DNA of 64,000 bases from Bradyrhizobium ontarionense (GTDB lineage Bacteria; Pseudomonadota; Alphaproteobacteria; Rhizobiales; Xanthobacteraceae): NCBI RefSeq assembly GCF_021088345.1, contig NZ_CP088156.1, positions 1,426,001-1,490,000 of the forward strand, given 5' to 3'. The position numbers and the translations under genes are program-made. A model generated the notes under the pieces. It saw only the letters and a list, made by a program, of their open reading frames with translations, did no database searches and was not told the origin of the DNA. Of the stretch, positions 26,937 to 40,186 are shown in pieces; the stretch's first letter is position 1; each line of letters starts with the position of its first letter.

Positions 26937-28647
26937 AGCAATACTTCTCTTGCGCACCACCTGGGTGGGTCACGGCGCCTGCGACGGCCGGCCCGACCTG
27001 CTGGGCATATTTCCAAAGTGCACCTGACGTGTGATGGGTCTCACGCGGCGTCCACTTGGTCTTGCGTGCAGCCAATTCGGCATCGCTCAACTTGACGTTA
27101 AGGATACCGTCGACTGCGTCGATCTCGATGATGTCGCCATCCTCGACCAGGGCGATCGGCCCGCCGATGGCCGCCTCCGGTCCGATATGGCCGATACAGA
27201 AGCCACGGGTCGCGCCCGAGAACCGACCGTCGGTGACGAGCGCGATCTTGCCGCCCATGCCCTGGCCGGTCAGCGCAGCCGTGGTCTGCAGCATTTCCCG
27301 CATGCCCGGTCCGCCGCGCGGTCCCTCGTAGCGAATAACGATGACTTCGCCTTCCTTGTAGGTGCGCTTCTGGACGGCCTCGAAGGCGTCCTCCTCGCGA
27401 TCGAAGCAGCGGGCCGGCCCGGAGAATTTCAAGTTCGACATGCCCGCGACTTTCACGATCGCGCCCTCTGGCGCGAGATTACCCTTCAAACCGACGACAC
27501 CTCCGGTTGCAGTGATCGGCTGATCGGCCGGCCTCACCACGTCCTGGTGCGGATTCCACTTCACGCCTTTGAGGTTTTCGGAGATCGTCCGGCCGGTGAC
27601 TGTGAGGCAGTCGCCGTTCAAATAGCCATGGTCGAGCAACGTCTTCATCAACAGCGGAATGCCACCAGCCTCAAACATGTCTTTGGCGACATAGCGGCCA
27701 CCCGGCTTCAAATCCGCGATATAAGGTGTCTTTTTGAAGATTTCGGCGACGTCGAACAGGTCGAACTTGATGCCGGCCTCATGCGCAATCGCAGGTAGAT
27801 GCAGCGCAGCATTGGTCGATCCGCCGGATGCCGCGACCACCGCCGCCGCATTCTCGAGGGCGGCCCGGGTGACGATGTCGCGCGGACGGATGTTGGCCGC
27901 GATCAGCTCCATCACCTGCTCGCCGGCCGTCATGCAAAAGGCATCGCGGATCTCGTAGGGTGCCGGCGCGCCGGCGGAATACGGCAGCGCCAGCCCGATC
28001 GCCTCCGAGACGGTCGCCATCGTGTTGGCGGTGAACTGAGCGCCGCAGGCGCCGGCCGACGGACAGGCGACGCGCTCGAGCTCGTCGAGGTCGTCGTCCG
28101 ACATCTGCCCAACCGAATGCTTGCCCACGGCCTCGAACATGTCCTGCACCGTGACCTGCTGGCCGCGGAAATTGCCGGGCAGGATCGAGCCGCCATAGAT
28201 GAAGATCGAGGGTACGTTGAGCCGGACCATCGCCATCATCATGCCCGGCAGCGATTTGTCGCAGCCGGCGAGGCCAACCAGCGCATCGTAGGCATGGCCG
28301 CGAATCGTGAGCTCGACCGAATCCGCGATCACCTCGCGCGACGGCAGCGACGAGCGCATCCCGTCATGGCCCATGGCGATGCCGTCAGTCACGGTGATGG
28401 TGCAGAACTCGCGCGGCGTGCCGCCGGCGTGCGCCACGCCCTTCTTGACCGCCTGGGCCTGTCGCATCAGGGCGATGTTGCAGGGCGCGGCTTCGTTCCA
28501 GCACGATGCGACACCGACGAAGGGTTGATGGATCTGCGCCGTCGTCAGGCCCATCGCGTAGAGATAGGACCGATGCGGCGCACGCTCGGGCCCTTCCGTC
28601 ACGTGACGGCTGGGCAGCCTGCGCTTGAGGTCGGTCTTCGCGTCCAT
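26923..28647 (-). CDS. ilvD: Dihydroxy-acid dehydratase
   Basis: 574 residues. An iron-sulfur dehydratase of valine, leucine and isoleucine synthesis. The cluster-binding cysteines lie in [26 protein letters not shown] and [14 protein letters not shown]; the C-terminal [15 protein letters not shown] is also typical. I chose ATG 28647 ([16 protein letters not shown]); an in-frame GTG at 28755 would add 36 residues unlike the family. No other ilv genes are near. Confidence 0.95.
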   Translation of the reverse strand: MDAKTDLKRRLPSRHVTEGPERAPHRSYLYAMGLTTAQIHQPFVGVASCWNEAAPCNIALMRQAQAVKKGVAHAGGTPREFCTITVTDGIAMGHDGMRSSLPSREVIADSVELTIRGHAYDALVGLAGCDKSLPGMMMAMVRLNVPSIFIYGGSILPGNFRGQQVTVQDMFEAVGKHSVGQMSDDDLDELERVACPSAGACGAQFTANTMATVSEAIGLALPYSAGAPAPYEIRDAFCMTAGEQVMELIAANIRPRDIVTRAALENAAAVVAASGGSTNAALHLPAIAHEAGIKFDLFDVAEIFKKTPYIADLKPGGRYVAKDMFEAGGIPLLMKTLLDHGYLNGDCLTVTGRTISENLKGVKWNPHQDVVRPADQPITATGGVVGLKGNLAPEGAIVKVAGMSNLKFSGPARCFDREEDAFEAVQKRTYKEGEVIVIRYEGPRGGPGMREMLQTTAALTGQGMGGKIALVTDGRFSGATRGFCIGHIGPEAAIGGPIALVEDGDIIEIDAVDGILNVKLSDAELAARKTKWTPRETHHTSGALWKYAQQVGPAVAGAVTHPGGAQEKYCYADI

Positions 28648-28888
28648 CGCTGTTCTGGCCTTCCCCGGTGCCGCCGAGACTTCGAAACCACTTCCTAGAA
28701 AGGGATTTTCTGCAGCCTCACACGCACTGGTACTCTTCTGATCAAAGTATTTCACGATCAGGTGTGGCCAAAAAGCGGCGCAGTTGCGGAGCGCCCGAGA
28801 TTGTTACCAAAACTTCGTAAACTGTGGCGAGGTCGCAACAATCGTGACTGTTGCGCCACCATCCTGGAAAGCCAGGGATACCGTCGGC
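28648..28888. other. Spacer upstream of ilvD
   Basis: About 240 bases. An inverted repeat CAACA-ATCGTGAC-TGTTG lies near 28837-28854, and the region is locally less GC-rich. It probably holds the ilvD promoter. I see no attenuator-like leader peptide rich in branched-chain codons. Confidence 0.35.
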
Positions 28889-29857
28889 TTACTCCGGCAC
28901 CACCCCGGACGCTCGGATCATCGGCCACCACTTGCCGATTTCGGCCCGTTGCAAGGTTCCAAGGGCCTCCGGCGTGCGCTGATCTGCCGGCGGCATCTGC
29001 AACCCCAGGTTTTTCAACTGCTCCTGCACCCCCGGCTCGTTCAGGGCGGCAACGGCGGCGGCATTCAGCGTGGCGACGATCTCTTTGGCCGTGCCCTTCG
29101 GCAGCCAAAGCCCCGACCACAAGGTCATGTGGAAGCCGGGCAGCCCGGCTTCGTCGGTGGTCGGAATCTCCGGCGCACCGTCGAGGCGCTTGTCGTCGGT
29201 GACCGCATAGGCCCGAATCGTGCCGGCGCGAACCTGGTTGATCGCATTCGAGGTCTGGTCGACGATCAGATCGATCTGCCCCGCGATGAGGTCATTCATC
29301 GCCGGACCCGTGCCGCGATAGGGCACGTATTGCAGCTTGAGGCCGGTGACCTGCTCGAAATAGAGCCCCGCGATGTGGCTGCCGGACCCGTTGCCGGCCG
29401 TGCCCGCGGATGCAGGGTTCGGCTGCGACTTCAGCCAGGCGAGGAATTCCGGCAGCGAGTTCGCCGGCACGTTGCTGCGGCTGACGATGATCATCGGATT
29501 GTTCGGCAGCAGCACGACGGGCTCGAGATCGGCGACGAGATCATAGCCGAGCCGATAGACGGCGCCGTTGGCGACGTGGGTGCCGAGATGTCCGAAGCTC
29601 ACGGTGTAGCCGTCGGGCTTGGACCGCACCGCGCGGCCGACGCCGATCGATCCGCCCGCGCCGGTCACGTTCTCGACCAGCACGGCCTGCCCGAGCGTCT
29701 GCTTCATGTGCTCGGCAAGAATGCGCATCATCGCATCCGACGGACCACCGGCGGCGAACGGCACGATCACGGTGATCGGGCGCGCCGGATACGTCTCGGC
29801 CCGCGCCGGGATGACAGCGAGCAGCATCAACAGAACGGCGCACACGCAACGTCGCAT
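28889..29857 (-). CDS. TctC/Bug-family tripartite tricarboxylate transporter binding protein
   Basis: 322 residues. A Sec signal peptide (MRRCVCAVLLMLLAVIPARAE) precedes the Bug-family core: YPARPITVIVPFAAGGPSD, GSIGVGRAVRSKPDGYT, LQYVPYRGTGPAMNDLIAGQ. These proteins bind carboxylates in the periplasm for TctAB permeases, but none is encoded here, making it an orphan receptor as is common for this family. A GGGGGAAG ribosome site precedes the ATG. Confidence 0.9.
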   Translation of the reverse strand: MRRCVCAVLLMLLAVIPARAETYPARPITVIVPFAAGGPSDAMMRILAEHMKQTLGQAVLVENVTGAGGSIGVGRAVRSKPDGYTVSFGHLGTHVANGAVYRLGYDLVADLEPVVLLPNNPMIIVSRSNVPANSLPEFLAWLKSQPNPASAGTAGNGSGSHIAGLYFEQVTGLKLQYVPYRGTGPAMNDLIAGQIDLIVDQTSNAINQVRAGTIRAYAVTDDKRLDGAPEIPTTDEAGLPGFHMTLWSGLWLPKGTAKEIVATLNAAAVAALNEPGVQEQLKNLGLQMPPADQRTPEALGTLQRAEIGKWWPMIRASGVVPE

Positions 29858-29943
29858 CGCTTCCCCCTTATGGCGCGGCCTGACGTGCCAACGCTGTGCG
29901 CGTTCGCCGCCAGACCAGCTCGAGGCCGCGGTGCAAATCGTCG

Positions 29944-31185
<1,242 letters not shown>

Positions 31186-31225
31186 GATCGTGGCCTCTCG
31201 CTTAAGTCTGACTTCAGCTCACGCC

Positions 31226-31420
31226 TCAATGAAATTGGCGCTTGAGCCACGGCACACGTTGTCGTGCCTCGGTCTCGGCTGTATCCGCCGAGTCATAAAT
31301 TCCGCAATCGGGACCTGGCGGTCCCCACCCTTCTTCATCCAGGTTCGTGAACTGTGAGGCAGTGGAACGCCATTGCCTGCGATATGTATAGTGGCCATCT
31401 GGGCGCTGCAAAATCAGCAC
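31226..31420 (-). CDS. Small hypothetical protein
   Basis: 64 residues beginning with GTG: LILQRPDGHYTYRRQW, then EEGWGPPGPDCGIYDSADTAE and a basic end. Composition and reading frame look protein-like and codon use matches the neighbours, but the ribosome site is weak. It lies between lpdA and thrC on the same strand. No family is recognised. Confidence 0.45.
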   Translation of the reverse strand: MLILQRPDGHYTYRRQWRSTASQFTNLDEEGWGPPGPDCGIYDSADTAETEARQRVPWLKRQFH

Positions 31421-31481
31421 ACGCTCATTGCCGTCGGGGCTTTCGAGAGCTTTTATGTCGATGCTCCTGTTTTATCCCACG

Positions 31482-32903
31482 TCACATGTTCAGCACACGC
31501 CCGTAGGCGTCGAGCACGGCTTCCTTCATCATCTCCGACAGCGTCGGATGTGGGAACACCGTGTGCATCAGCTCTTCCTCGGTGGTCTCGAGGTTCATCG
31601 CCACGACGTAGCCCTGGATCAGCTCGGTGACCTCGGCGCCGACCATGTGGGCGCCGATCAGCTGTCCCGTCTTCTTGTCGAAGATGACCTTGACGAGGCC
31701 CTGGTCCTCGCCGAGCGCGATCGCCTTGCCGTTGCCGACGAAGGGGAAGCGGCCGACGCGGATGTCGCGGCCCTGCTCTTTCGCCTTGGCCTCGGTGAGA
31801 CCGACGGAGGCGACCTGCGGATGGCAATAGGTGCAGCCGGGAATGAGGTTCTTGTCCATCGCATGCGGATGCAGGCCCTTGATCGCCTCGACGCAGATCA
31901 CGCCCTCATGCTCGGCCTTGTGCGCCAGCATCGGGGGACCGGCGACGTCGCCGATGGCATAGATGCCGGGCACGTTGGTCTTGCCGTAGCCGTCGATGAC
32001 GATGCAGCCGCGATCGGTCTTCACCCCGAGCTTCTCGAGCCCGAGACTCTCGATGTTGCCGACCACGCCGACCGCCGAGATCACGCGGTCGAACTCGACC
32101 GCCTCGGTCTTGCCCTTGCCGTCGTCGATCGTCGCCACCACGCTGTCGCTCTTCTTGTCGAGCTTGGTGACCTTGGCGCCGGTCATGATCTTGAGGCCCT
32201 GCTTCTCGAGCTGCTTGCGGGCCAGGCCGGCGATCTCGGCGTCCTCGACGGGCAGGATCTGCGGCAGCACCTCGACCACCGTCACGTCCGAGCCCATGGT
32301 GCGGAAGAACGAGGCGAACTCGATGCCGATGGCGCCGGAGCCGACCACCAAGAGCGACTTCGGCATCTTGTCCGGCACCATCGCCTCGAAATAGGTCCAG
32401 ACCAGCTTCTTGTCAGGCTCCAGGCCCGGCAGCACGCGCGGGCGCGCGCCGGTCGCGACGATGATGTGCTTGGCCTGATAGGTGCCCTCGCCCAGCGCGC
32501 CCTTAGGCGACTCGACGTCGGACTTGGTCACGGTGATCTTCCCGGGCGCGTCGATCGCCGCTTTGCCCCAGATCACCTGGACCTTGTTCTTCTTCATCAG
32601 AAAGCCGACGCCGTCGTTCAGCCGCTTCGACACGCCGCGCGAGCGGGCCACCACCGCTTTCGGATCGTAGGAGATCTTCTCGGCAGAGAGACCGTAATCC
32701 TTGGCGTGCTGCATGTAGTGGTAGATCTCGGCCGAGCGCAGCAGCGCCTTGGTCGGGATGCAGCCCCAGTTCAGGCAGATGCCGCCGAGATAGGATTTCT
32801 CGATGATTGCGGTCTTGAACCCGAGCTGCGCGGCGCGGATCGCGGCAACATAGCCGCCCGGGCCGGAGCCGATGATGATGATGTCGAAGGATGTGTCGGC
32901 CAT
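31482..32903 (-). CDS. lpdA: Dihydrolipoyl dehydrogenase (E3)
   Basis: 473 residues. It reoxidises dihydrolipoamide of the pyruvate (and perhaps 2-oxoglutarate) dehydrogenase complex. The FAD motif GSGPGGYVAAIRAAQLG is at residues 12-28, the redox disulfide is GGICLNWGCIPTKALL, the NAD motif is VVGSGAIGIEFAS, and the C-terminal HPTLSEMMKEA carries the catalytic His. It is the last gene of the pdh operon, 32 bases after a small membrane gene. Confidence 0.96.
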   Translation of the reverse strand: MADTSFDIIIIGSGPGGYVAAIRAAQLGFKTAIIEKSYLGGICLNWGCIPTKALLRSAEIYHYMQHAKDYGLSAEKISYDPKAVVARSRGVSKRLNDGVGFLMKKNKVQVIWGKAAIDAPGKITVTKSDVESPKGALGEGTYQAKHIIVATGARPRVLPGLEPDKKLVWTYFEAMVPDKMPKSLLVVGSGAIGIEFASFFRTMGSDVTVVEVLPQILPVEDAEIAGLARKQLEKQGLKIMTGAKVTKLDKKSDSVVATIDDGKGKTEAVEFDRVISAVGVVGNIESLGLEKLGVKTDRGCIVIDGYGKTNVPGIYAIGDVAGPPMLAHKAEHEGVICVEAIKGLHPHAMDKNLIPGCTYCHPQVASVGLTEAKAKEQGRDIRVGRFPFVGNGKAIALGEDQGLVKVIFDKKTGQLIGAHMVGAEVTELIQGYVVAMNLETTEEELMHTVFPHPTLSEMMKEAVLDAYGRVLNM

Positions 32904-32935
32904 GACGGCTCCCGTTCAACTTAAGCAGTCGGAAA

Positions 32936-33175
32936 TCAGACGGTGGTGATGCTGCGGACGGAGCGTCGCCAGATCATGGCTCGCATCACGGCTTCCAGCA
33001 GCATCAGCACGGCGCAGATAGCGAATCCGGCGAGCGCGATCGGCGCCCAGATGCCGCGCGACAGCGCTTCGCCGGAGAAGAAGGCAGAATAGATAACGTC
33101 GATCCCGAGCGGATTGGCGAACAACGCGGCGCTCGCCAGCGCCGTGATCCAGGGCCATCGCGTTCTGATCCGCAT
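32936..33175 (-). CDS. Small two-span membrane protein within the pdh operon
   Basis: 79 residues with two hydrophobic segments (about 8-32 and 42-64) and basic ends (MRIRTRW, MIWRRSVRS). It lies between pdhC and lpdA on the same strand, with 39 bases to pdhC and 32 to lpdA. A G-rich stretch precedes the ATG. No family is recognised; a role linked to the complex is speculation. Confidence 0.6.
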   Translation of the reverse strand: MRIRTRWPWITALASAALFANPLGIDVIYSAFFSGEALSRGIWAPIALAGFAICAVLMLLEAVMRAMIWRRSVRSITTV

Positions 33176-33214
33176 GCGCTGGCCCCGTTTGCCATTCCGT
33201 TCCGGAAAGCAAGA

Positions 33215-34567
33215 TCACACCATCATCATCACGGGATTCTCGATCAGCTGCTTGAAGACGCCGATCAGCTCGGCACCGAGCGCGCCGTCGATTGCGCGGT
33301 GATCGCACGACAAGGTCACGCTCATCATGCTCGCGATCTCGATCTTGCCGCCCCGCACCACCGGGCGTTCCTCTGACGTGCCGACGGCGAGGATCGTCGC
33401 GTGCGGCGGGTTGATCACCGCCGTGAAATGATTGATGCCGTACATGCCGAGGTTGGACACCGCTGTGGTGCCGCCCTGATATTCCTCCGGCTTGAGCTTG
33501 CGGGCCCGGGCGCGCGCGGCGAAGTCCTTCATCTCGCCCGAGATTGCCGACAGCGTCTTGGTCTCGGCCTTGCGGATGATCGGGGTGATCAGGCCGCCCG
33601 GCATCGCCACCGCCACGCCGATATCGGAATGCTTGTGCTTGAGCATGCCGCCTTCGGTCCAGCTGACGTTGCAGTCCGGCTTCTTCTGCAGCGCGACCGC
33701 CATCGCCTTGATGACGAAGTCGTTTACGCTGAGCTTGTAGAGCGGCTTCTTCTCCTTGTCCTTCGGGGCCGCCGCATTGATCTCCTCGCGCGCGGCCAGC
33801 AGCTTGCCGATGTCGCAATCGATCGTGAGATAGAAGTGCGGAACAGTCTGCACCGAGGCGGTGAGGCGCTGCGCGATGGTCCGGCGCATGCCGTCATGCG
33901 GCACGATGTCGTAGGAGCCCGGCTCGAACAGCGCCAGGACCTGCTTGTCGGACATCGACGGCGCCAGCGCGGGGGCGCCTGCAGCGGCGGGAGCGGCCGA
34001 CGGCGCGGCCTTGAGGCCCTTGCCCGACTTCGCCTCGTCGACGTCGCGGGCGATGACGCGGCCATGCGGACCGGTGCCGGTGATGCGGCCGAGATCGATG
34101 CCGGCATCCTTGGCAAGCCGGCGCGCCAGCGGCGACGAGAACACGCGGGCCTGGCCGTCCGGCTGCGGCGCGGCCGCCAGCGCCGCGACAGCCGGAGCTG
34201 CAGCCGGCTTCGGCGCCGGCGCTGCGGCCGGTGGGGTCGCCGCGGCGGGGGCTGCTGACGCGGTGGGCTTCGCCTCAGACTTGGGCGCCGCCGCCGGCGC
34301 GCTTCCGGCGGCCTTGACGTCCTCGCCGTCGCCCGCGAGCACCGCGATGACGTCGTTGACGGGCACGTCCTGCGTGCCTTCCGGGACCACGATCCTGGCG
34401 AGCGTGCCTTCGTCGACCGCCTCGACCTCCATGGTGGCCTTGTCGGTCTCGATCTCGGCGATGACATCGCCGGACTTGACCTGGTCGCCTTCCTTCTTGA
34501 GCCAACGGGCGAGGTTGCCCTTCTCCATCGTCGGCGACAGCGCGGGCATCAGAATGTTGATCGGCAT
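33215..34567 (-). CDS. pdhC: Pyruvate dehydrogenase E2, dihydrolipoyl acetyltransferase
   Basis: 450 residues: one lipoyl domain (1-75, with the lipoyl Lys in [10 protein letters not shown]), a long Ala/Pro linker, a peripheral-subunit-binding domain ([18 protein letters not shown]) and the catalytic domain ending with the active-site [14 protein letters not shown] (His, Asp). It moves acetyl groups to CoA. The ATG at 34567 lies 2 bases after the DUF5076-like gene. A single lipoyl domain here complements the extra one on PdhB. Confidence 0.96.
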   Translation of the reverse strand: MPINILMPALSPTMEKGNLARWLKKEGDQVKSGDVIAEIETDKATMEVEAVDEGTLARIVVPEGTQDVPVNDVIAVLAGDGEDVKAAGSAPAAAPKSEAKPTASAAPAAATPPAAAPAPKPAAAPAVAALAAAPQPDGQARVFSSPLARRLAKDAGIDLGRITGTGPHGRVIARDVDEAKSGKGLKAAPSAAPAAAGAPALAPSMSDKQVLALFEPGSYDIVPHDGMRRTIAQRLTASVQTVPHFYLTIDCDIGKLLAAREEINAAAPKDKEKKPLYKLSVNDFVIKAMAVALQKKPDCNVSWTEGGMLKHKHSDIGVAVAMPGGLITPIIRKAETKTLSAISGEMKDFAARARARKLKPEEYQGGTTAVSNLGMYGINHFTAVINPPHATILAVGTSEERPVVRGGKIEIASMMSVTLSCDHRAIDGALGAELIGVFKQLIENPVMMMV

Positions 34568-34569
34568 GA

Positions 34570-34875
34570 TCAGTGACCTTGTTTCGACCTGGGGCTGGTG
34601 GTGCCCATATCGGTCGGCCGAGCCAGCTCGGCTTCGAACATCTCGACGATACGCTGCAGCGCTTCGTCTTCGGAATAATCGCTCTCGCGCGCATAGGCGC
34701 GCGCGGCGTGACGGGCGACGTCGACCAGGAGCAGCCCCCACACGTCAGGCTCCTCGAAGGCGCGCTGGAAGGCGATCGAGAGCCCGCCATCGAGCACGAA
34801 GGCGCGCAACACTTCGGTGGCGTCCTCGCGGCCGATCACGTCTGGCGGCAGCGGCTGCTCCTTGGGTCCGGCCAT
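34570..34875 (-). CDS. DUF5076-like protein embedded in the pdh operon
   Basis: 101 residues, soluble and acidic: [20 protein letters not shown], then [35 protein letters not shown] split over two helices. I recall this as the DUF5076 family, which has no known function. It sits between pdhB (21 bases upstream) and pdhC (2 bases downstream), so it is surely co-transcribed with them. Confidence 0.8.
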   Translation of the reverse strand: MAGPKEQPLPPDVIGREDATEVLRAFVLDGGLSIAFQRAFEEPDVWGLLLVDVARHAARAYARESDYSEDEALQRIVEMFEAELARPTDMGTTSPRSKQGH

Positions 34876-34896
34876 TTTCGGGATTCCTCGGCGGCG

Positions 34897-36282
<1,386 letters not shown>

Positions 36283-36314
36283 ATCAGCTCCAGAGAAAAC
36301 AGCTTGCGCGCGCT

Positions 36315-37337
36315 TTAGCGATAGACGTCGGTGTAGAGTTCGGCGACATCAGGCTCGGGATCGGCCTGCGCGAAATCGGCGGCTTCGTTGACGATCTTGC
36401 GGACGTCGGCATCGATCGCCTTGAGATCCTGCTCGCTCACCTTTGCCGCCAGCAGGCGGTTACGGACCTGCTCGATCGGATCCTGGTCGTGGCGAACCTT
36501 CTCGACCTCCTCGCGGGTGCGATACTTGGCCGGGTCCGACATCGAGTGACCGCGATAGCGGTAGGTCTGCATTTCCAGAATGTACGGACCCTTGCCCTCG
36601 CGGCACCACGCGACCGCCTTCTCGCCGGCGGCCTTCACCGCGCGGACGTCCATGCCGTCGACCTGCTCGCCCGGAATGTTGAAGGAGATGCCGCGCTTGG
36701 AGAAGTCGGTCTGCGCCGAGGCGCGCGACACCGCCGTGCCCATCGCGTAGCGGTTGTTCTCGATCACGTAGATCACCGGCAGCTTCCAGAGCTCCGCCAT
36801 GTTGAAGCTCTCATAGACCTGCCCCTGGTTCGCCGCGCCGTCGCCGAAATAGGCGATGCTGACCGAGTCGTTGCCGCGATAGCGGTTGGCGAGCGCCAGG
36901 CCCGTCCCCAGCGACACCTGCGCACCGACGATGCCGTGGCCGCCGAAGAAATTCTTCTCGATGCTGAACATGTGCATCGAGCCGCCCTTGCCCTTGGAAT
37001 AGCCGCCGCGGCGCCCGGTGAGCTCGGCCATGACGCCCTTGGCGTCCATGCCGGTCGCCAGCATGTGGCCGTGGTCGCGATAGCCGGTGATGACCTGGTC
37101 GCCGGGCTTCAGCGCCATCTGCATGCCGACGACCACAGCCTCCTGGCCGATGTAGAGGTGGCAGAAGCCACCGATCGCACCCATGCCATAAAGCTGACCC
37201 GCCTTCTCCTCAAAGCGACGGATCAAGAGCATGTCGCGCAGCGCAGCCAATTCCTGTTCTCTGGTGAATTCCGGCGGCGGGCCGTTGTCCCTGTCCTGCC
37301 CTTGTTCCTTTGCGACGGTTTTCTTGGGTGCGGCCAT
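36315..37337 (-). CDS. pdhA: Pyruvate dehydrogenase E1 alpha
   Basis: 340 residues. It binds thiamine diphosphate through [17 protein letters not shown] (GDG-N motif near residues 166-182) and carries the regulatory-type loop [19 protein letters not shown]. The N-terminal 20 residues are Lys/Ala-rich. It starts the operon pdhA-pdhB-DUF5076-pdhC-small gene-lpdA that feeds acetyl-CoA to central metabolism. Confidence 0.97.
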   Translation of the reverse strand: MAAPKKTVAKEQGQDRDNGPPPEFTREQELAALRDMLLIRRFEEKAGQLYGMGAIGGFCHLYIGQEAVVVGMQMALKPGDQVITGYRDHGHMLATGMDAKGVMAELTGRRGGYSKGKGGSMHMFSIEKNFFGGHGIVGAQVSLGTGLALANRYRGNDSVSIAYFGDGAANQGQVYESFNMAELWKLPVIYVIENNRYAMGTAVSRASAQTDFSKRGISFNIPGEQVDGMDVRAVKAAGEKAVAWCREGKGPYILEMQTYRYRGHSMSDPAKYRTREEVEKVRHDQDPIEQVRNRLLAAKVSEQDLKAIDADVRKIVNEAADFAQADPEPDVAELYTDVYR

Positions 37338-37469
37338 GGCAATTCCGGATGAGAGAAAAAAGTAGCCCTCTCTAGCTCAACTCCAGGGGACGTAAAAGCA
37401 CTGCGTGACATCACGCCTCTTCCGCCGCGGCTTTGCTTTGCCGCACTGCAACCAAGCGCGAAATATTCA

Positions 37470-37479
37470 ATATCGATAT
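37470..37479. promoter_or_regulatory. AT-rich palindrome upstream of pdhA
   Basis: ATATCGATAT is a perfect 10-bp palindrome in an AT-rich patch (37455-37500) of an otherwise GC-rich spacer, about 135 bases before pdhA. It may belong to the pdh promoter or an operator; nothing further supports this. Confidence 0.25.
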
Positions 37480-37555
37480 CGCGCGTTTTTGAAATTTGAG
37501 GCGCCCCGTCAAAAATTGTGCAGCGTCAGGCCGTCGCCCGCGACGTCGCACCCCG

Positions 37556-37873
37556 TCACTGCGGGCGGTTGATCCGGATCAAATCATGCGGGTTGGCATA
37601 GCCGAGCTGAAAGCGCGCACGCTCGTCCAGCATGTCCGGGTCGACCCGGTCGGAGCGCAACAGCGACACCCGCTTCTCGCCCTCCGTCCGCTCCTGCTTG
37701 AGACGGGCGAGCTCGGAGGTCAGTGAGATGATCTCCTGGTCGAGCTCCTGGCGCGCATTGAGGCCATAGCGACCGGTGTAGGCGTTGATGCCGAAATAGC
37801 CGATGATGGCCGCCGCCATCGTGTAGAGGGCGAGCCCCGTGAGAAACGATTTGAGCCGCGCGCGGGAGACCAT
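37556..37873 (-). CDS. FtsB/DivIC-family septum formation initiator
   Basis: 105 residues: a short cytoplasmic end (MVSRARLKS), one membrane span (about 10-30), then a periplasmic coiled coil (RQELDQEIISLTSELARLK) and the family end ERARFQLGYANPHDLIRI. It is a bitopic divisome protein that would pair with an FtsL-like partner. It lies between eno and pdhA in many relatives; here eno is about 8 kb away. Confidence 0.88.
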   Translation of the reverse strand: MVSRARLKSFLTGLALYTMAAAIIGYFGINAYTGRYGLNARQELDQEIISLTSELARLKQERTEGEKRVSLLRSDRVDPDMLDERARFQLGYANPHDLIRINRPQ

Positions 37874-37908
37874 GGGCCGGAAGATGGAACGCCTTGGTTA
37901 AGGATCTG

Positions 37909-38664
37909 CTAATCTGCGCCTGACGGCTTCTTCCCGAAGGTCCCATCGCCCGTCGCTGGCGCGGCGGATCGTCGTAGCACGGTGAAACACAAGCTGGTTC
38001 GCGACACGAAACCGAGGCGCTCGTACAGCGCGATCGCCGCATGATTGTCGTCGATGACGTGAAGGAACGGCGTCTCGCCCCTGCCCCTGATCGCTGCCAT
38101 CAAGGTCAGCACCAGCCGCTGAGCGTAGCCACGGCCGCGATAGTCTGGATGGACACAGACGGCGCTGATTTCCGTGAACCCGTCCAGGCGCATGCGCTCC
38201 CCGGCCATGGCAGCCAAGCGCTCCCCGTCGCGGATGCCGATGTAGCGGCCGAGCTCGTGGGTCCTGGCCAGGAACGGCCCGGGCTTGGTCAACGCCGTCA
38301 GCTCCAGCATCGCCGGAACGTCGCGACGGTCCAGCATCTCGACCGCGGCATCTCCGACAGGGTCGACAGCCTCTACGGCGACCATCTGGCGGATGTCGGC
38401 GCGGAGCCGGGCCTCAAGGCCCCGCAGATCGCCCGGCGGAGCCGGGGTCACGATCGCAACCACAGCATCCTTGGCGAGGTCGGCGAGCTCGGACCACGCG
38501 GCATCGCTCTCGTCCGACATGGCGGCAAATGGTGCGATCGCCGCCGGATAGCGACGGGCATGCGCGGCGCCTTCCGCAAGCGTCCGGTGCCCGGTGGTCA
38601 GGGCTGACCAGACGGGGCGATCCAACGCTGCGCGCTGCTCGGCAGTGAGATCCAATGTCGGCAT
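37909..38664 (-). CDS. GNAT-family N-acetyltransferase with N-terminal extension
   Basis: 251 residues. Residues 1-140 form a region rich in Ala and Arg (possibly a degenerate GNAT half), and the C-terminal GNAT domain has ISAVCVHPDYRGRGYAQRLV (acetyl-CoA loop) and DDNHAAIALYERLGFVSR. I chose ATG 38664; an upstream extension runs into non-coding sequence. The substrate is unknown. Confidence 0.85.
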   Translation of the reverse strand: MPTLDLTAEQRAALDRPVWSALTTGHRTLAEGAAHARRYPAAIAPFAAMSDESDAAWSELADLAKDAVVAIVTPAPPGDLRGLEARLRADIRQMVAVEAVDPVGDAAVEMLDRRDVPAMLELTALTKPGPFLARTHELGRYIGIRDGERLAAMAGERMRLDGFTEISAVCVHPDYRGRGYAQRLVLTLMAAIRGRGETPFLHVIDDNHAAIALYERLGFVSRTSLCFTVLRRSAAPATGDGTFGKKPSGAD

Positions 38665-38690
38665 CGAACCAGCGTCCAGACGATCAGTCC

Positions 38691-39482
38691 TCAGCTCCGG
38701 TAGACCGGCTCCTCGCCGTCGAGCATGCGCTTGACGGCCTCGAGATGCAACCGAGCCGATTCCGCATCGCCTTCGCGCATCTGCCGAGAGGCGGCTTGCG
38801 CGATGGCCGGCTCGACCGCGACGACCTTGCGCCCGGTCGACAGCGCCAGGCACTGCACCTGGCAGGCACGTTCGAGATAATAGAGATCGTCCCAGGCCTC
38901 CGCGATCGTCGGCGCCAACACCATGACGCCGTGATGCTTCATGAAGACGATATCGGCATCACCGATCGCGCCGGCAATCCGATCGCCTTCCCGCTCGTCG
39001 AGCGCGAGGCCGTTGTAGTTTTCGTCGACGACGGTGCGGCCGTAGAACTTCAGCGCGGTCTGTCCGGCGAAGATCAGCGGCGCGCCTTCCGTCATCGAGA
39101 GCGCCGTCGCATACGGCATATGCGTGTGGAACGCGACCTTGGCCCGCGGCAGCGCCTTGTGGATACGGGCATGGATGTAGAAGGCGGTCGCCTCCGGGCG
39201 GCCCTCACCGGCAATGACGTTGCCGTCGAAGTCACACACCAGGAGTTGCGATGCCGTCAGCTCGCGGAAGGCGTAGCCGTAGGGATTGACGATGAAGAGG
39301 TCATCGTAACCGGGCACCAGGGCTGAGAAATGGTTGCAGATCCCCTCCTCGAGCCCGTGCCGTGCGGCCATCCGGAAGCAGGCCGCAAGGTCGACCCGTG
39401 CCTGCCAGACCGCCTCCGATTCAAGATCCGGCTGGTTCGGGCCGGGCTTCGACGACGACACGGGTGTGAACGAATGGGCCAT
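38691..39482 (-). CDS. Class II aldolase/adducin-family protein
   Basis: 263 residues with the class II aldolase fold: LAACFRMAARHGLEEGICNH, IHKALPRAKVAFHTHMPYATAL (metal His pair HTH) and MKHHGVMVLAPTIAEAWDDLYYLERAC (third His). Members include fuculose-phosphate aldolases and many unassigned enzymes. The start ATG (MAHSFTPVSS) is at 39482. It follows the GNAT gene upstream in the same direction with 26 bases between coding regions. Confidence 0.87.
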   Translation of the reverse strand: MAHSFTPVSSSKPGPNQPDLESEAVWQARVDLAACFRMAARHGLEEGICNHFSALVPGYDDLFIVNPYGYAFRELTASQLLVCDFDGNVIAGEGRPEATAFYIHARIHKALPRAKVAFHTHMPYATALSMTEGAPLIFAGQTALKFYGRTVVDENYNGLALDEREGDRIAGAIGDADIVFMKHHGVMVLAPTIAEAWDDLYYLERACQVQCLALSTGRKVVAVEPAIAQAASRQMREGDAESARLHLEAVKRMLDGEEPVYRS

Positions 39483-39628
39483 CGTGCTTCCTTGGCAACG
39501 CGCATCCTTGCGCAGGTCCGGCATTGCCTTGAAACGGATCGGGCAAGGCGCGTCAACGCCCTGCCCGGATCATACCCGTCATGCAGATGGCGACCGGGGC
39601 CGCGGCAGGCGCCCGGCAGCGAACGTGG

Positions 39629-40186
39629 TCAGCCGTTCTGCTTGGCCACGAAGGCGGCGAACGCGTCCAGATATTGCTGCAGCACCGTCTTCAGCGAATC
39701 CTTGACCAGCTCACCCTTCTCATCGAAGGCATCGCCGACGCCGTTCAGGTAGATTTCCGGCTGCCCCATGACCGGGCCGGAAATGCCAGGCATGATGTTC
39801 TGCAGATGCTTGGCGGCGGCGACGCCACCGAGCGGGCCCGGGGAGTTGGCGATGAGGCCGACCGGCTTGCCGAGGAACGAGCTCTTGCCATAGGGCCGCG
39901 AGGCGATGTCGATCGCGTTCTTCAACACGCCGGGAATCGAGCGGTTGTATTCGGGCGTCAAAATCAGCACGCCGCTCGAGGCCTTCAGCTTCTCGCGCAG
40001 CGCGAGCCAGTCGGCCGGCGGATTGCCCTCGAGGTCCTGGTTGAAGAACGACAGGCCTTCGAGCGTCACCACGTCGATCTTCAGGTCGGCCGGAGCCAGC
40101 TTGGCCACCGCCTTGGCGATCTTGAGGGTGAAGCTCTCCTTGCGGAGACTCCCGACGAGCGCGACGACGGAATACGGAGCTGGCAT
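39629..40186 (-). CDS. NADPH-dependent FMN reductase
   Basis: 185 residues of the flavodoxin-like NAD(P)H FMN reductase family (ChrR/azoreductase type): VVALVGSLRKESFTLKIAKA (phosphate loop GSLRKES), LILTPEYNRSIPGVLKNAID and GLIANSPGPLGGVAAAKHL. It reduces quinones or FMN in the cytosol. An AAAGGACAG ribosome site precedes ATG 40186. Confidence 0.92.
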   Translation of the reverse strand: MPAPYSVVALVGSLRKESFTLKIAKAVAKLAPADLKIDVVTLEGLSFFNQDLEGNPPADWLALREKLKASSGVLILTPEYNRSIPGVLKNAIDIASRPYGKSSFLGKPVGLIANSPGPLGGVAAAKHLQNIMPGISGPVMGQPEIYLNGVGDAFDEKGELVKDSLKTVLQQYLDAFAAFVAKQNG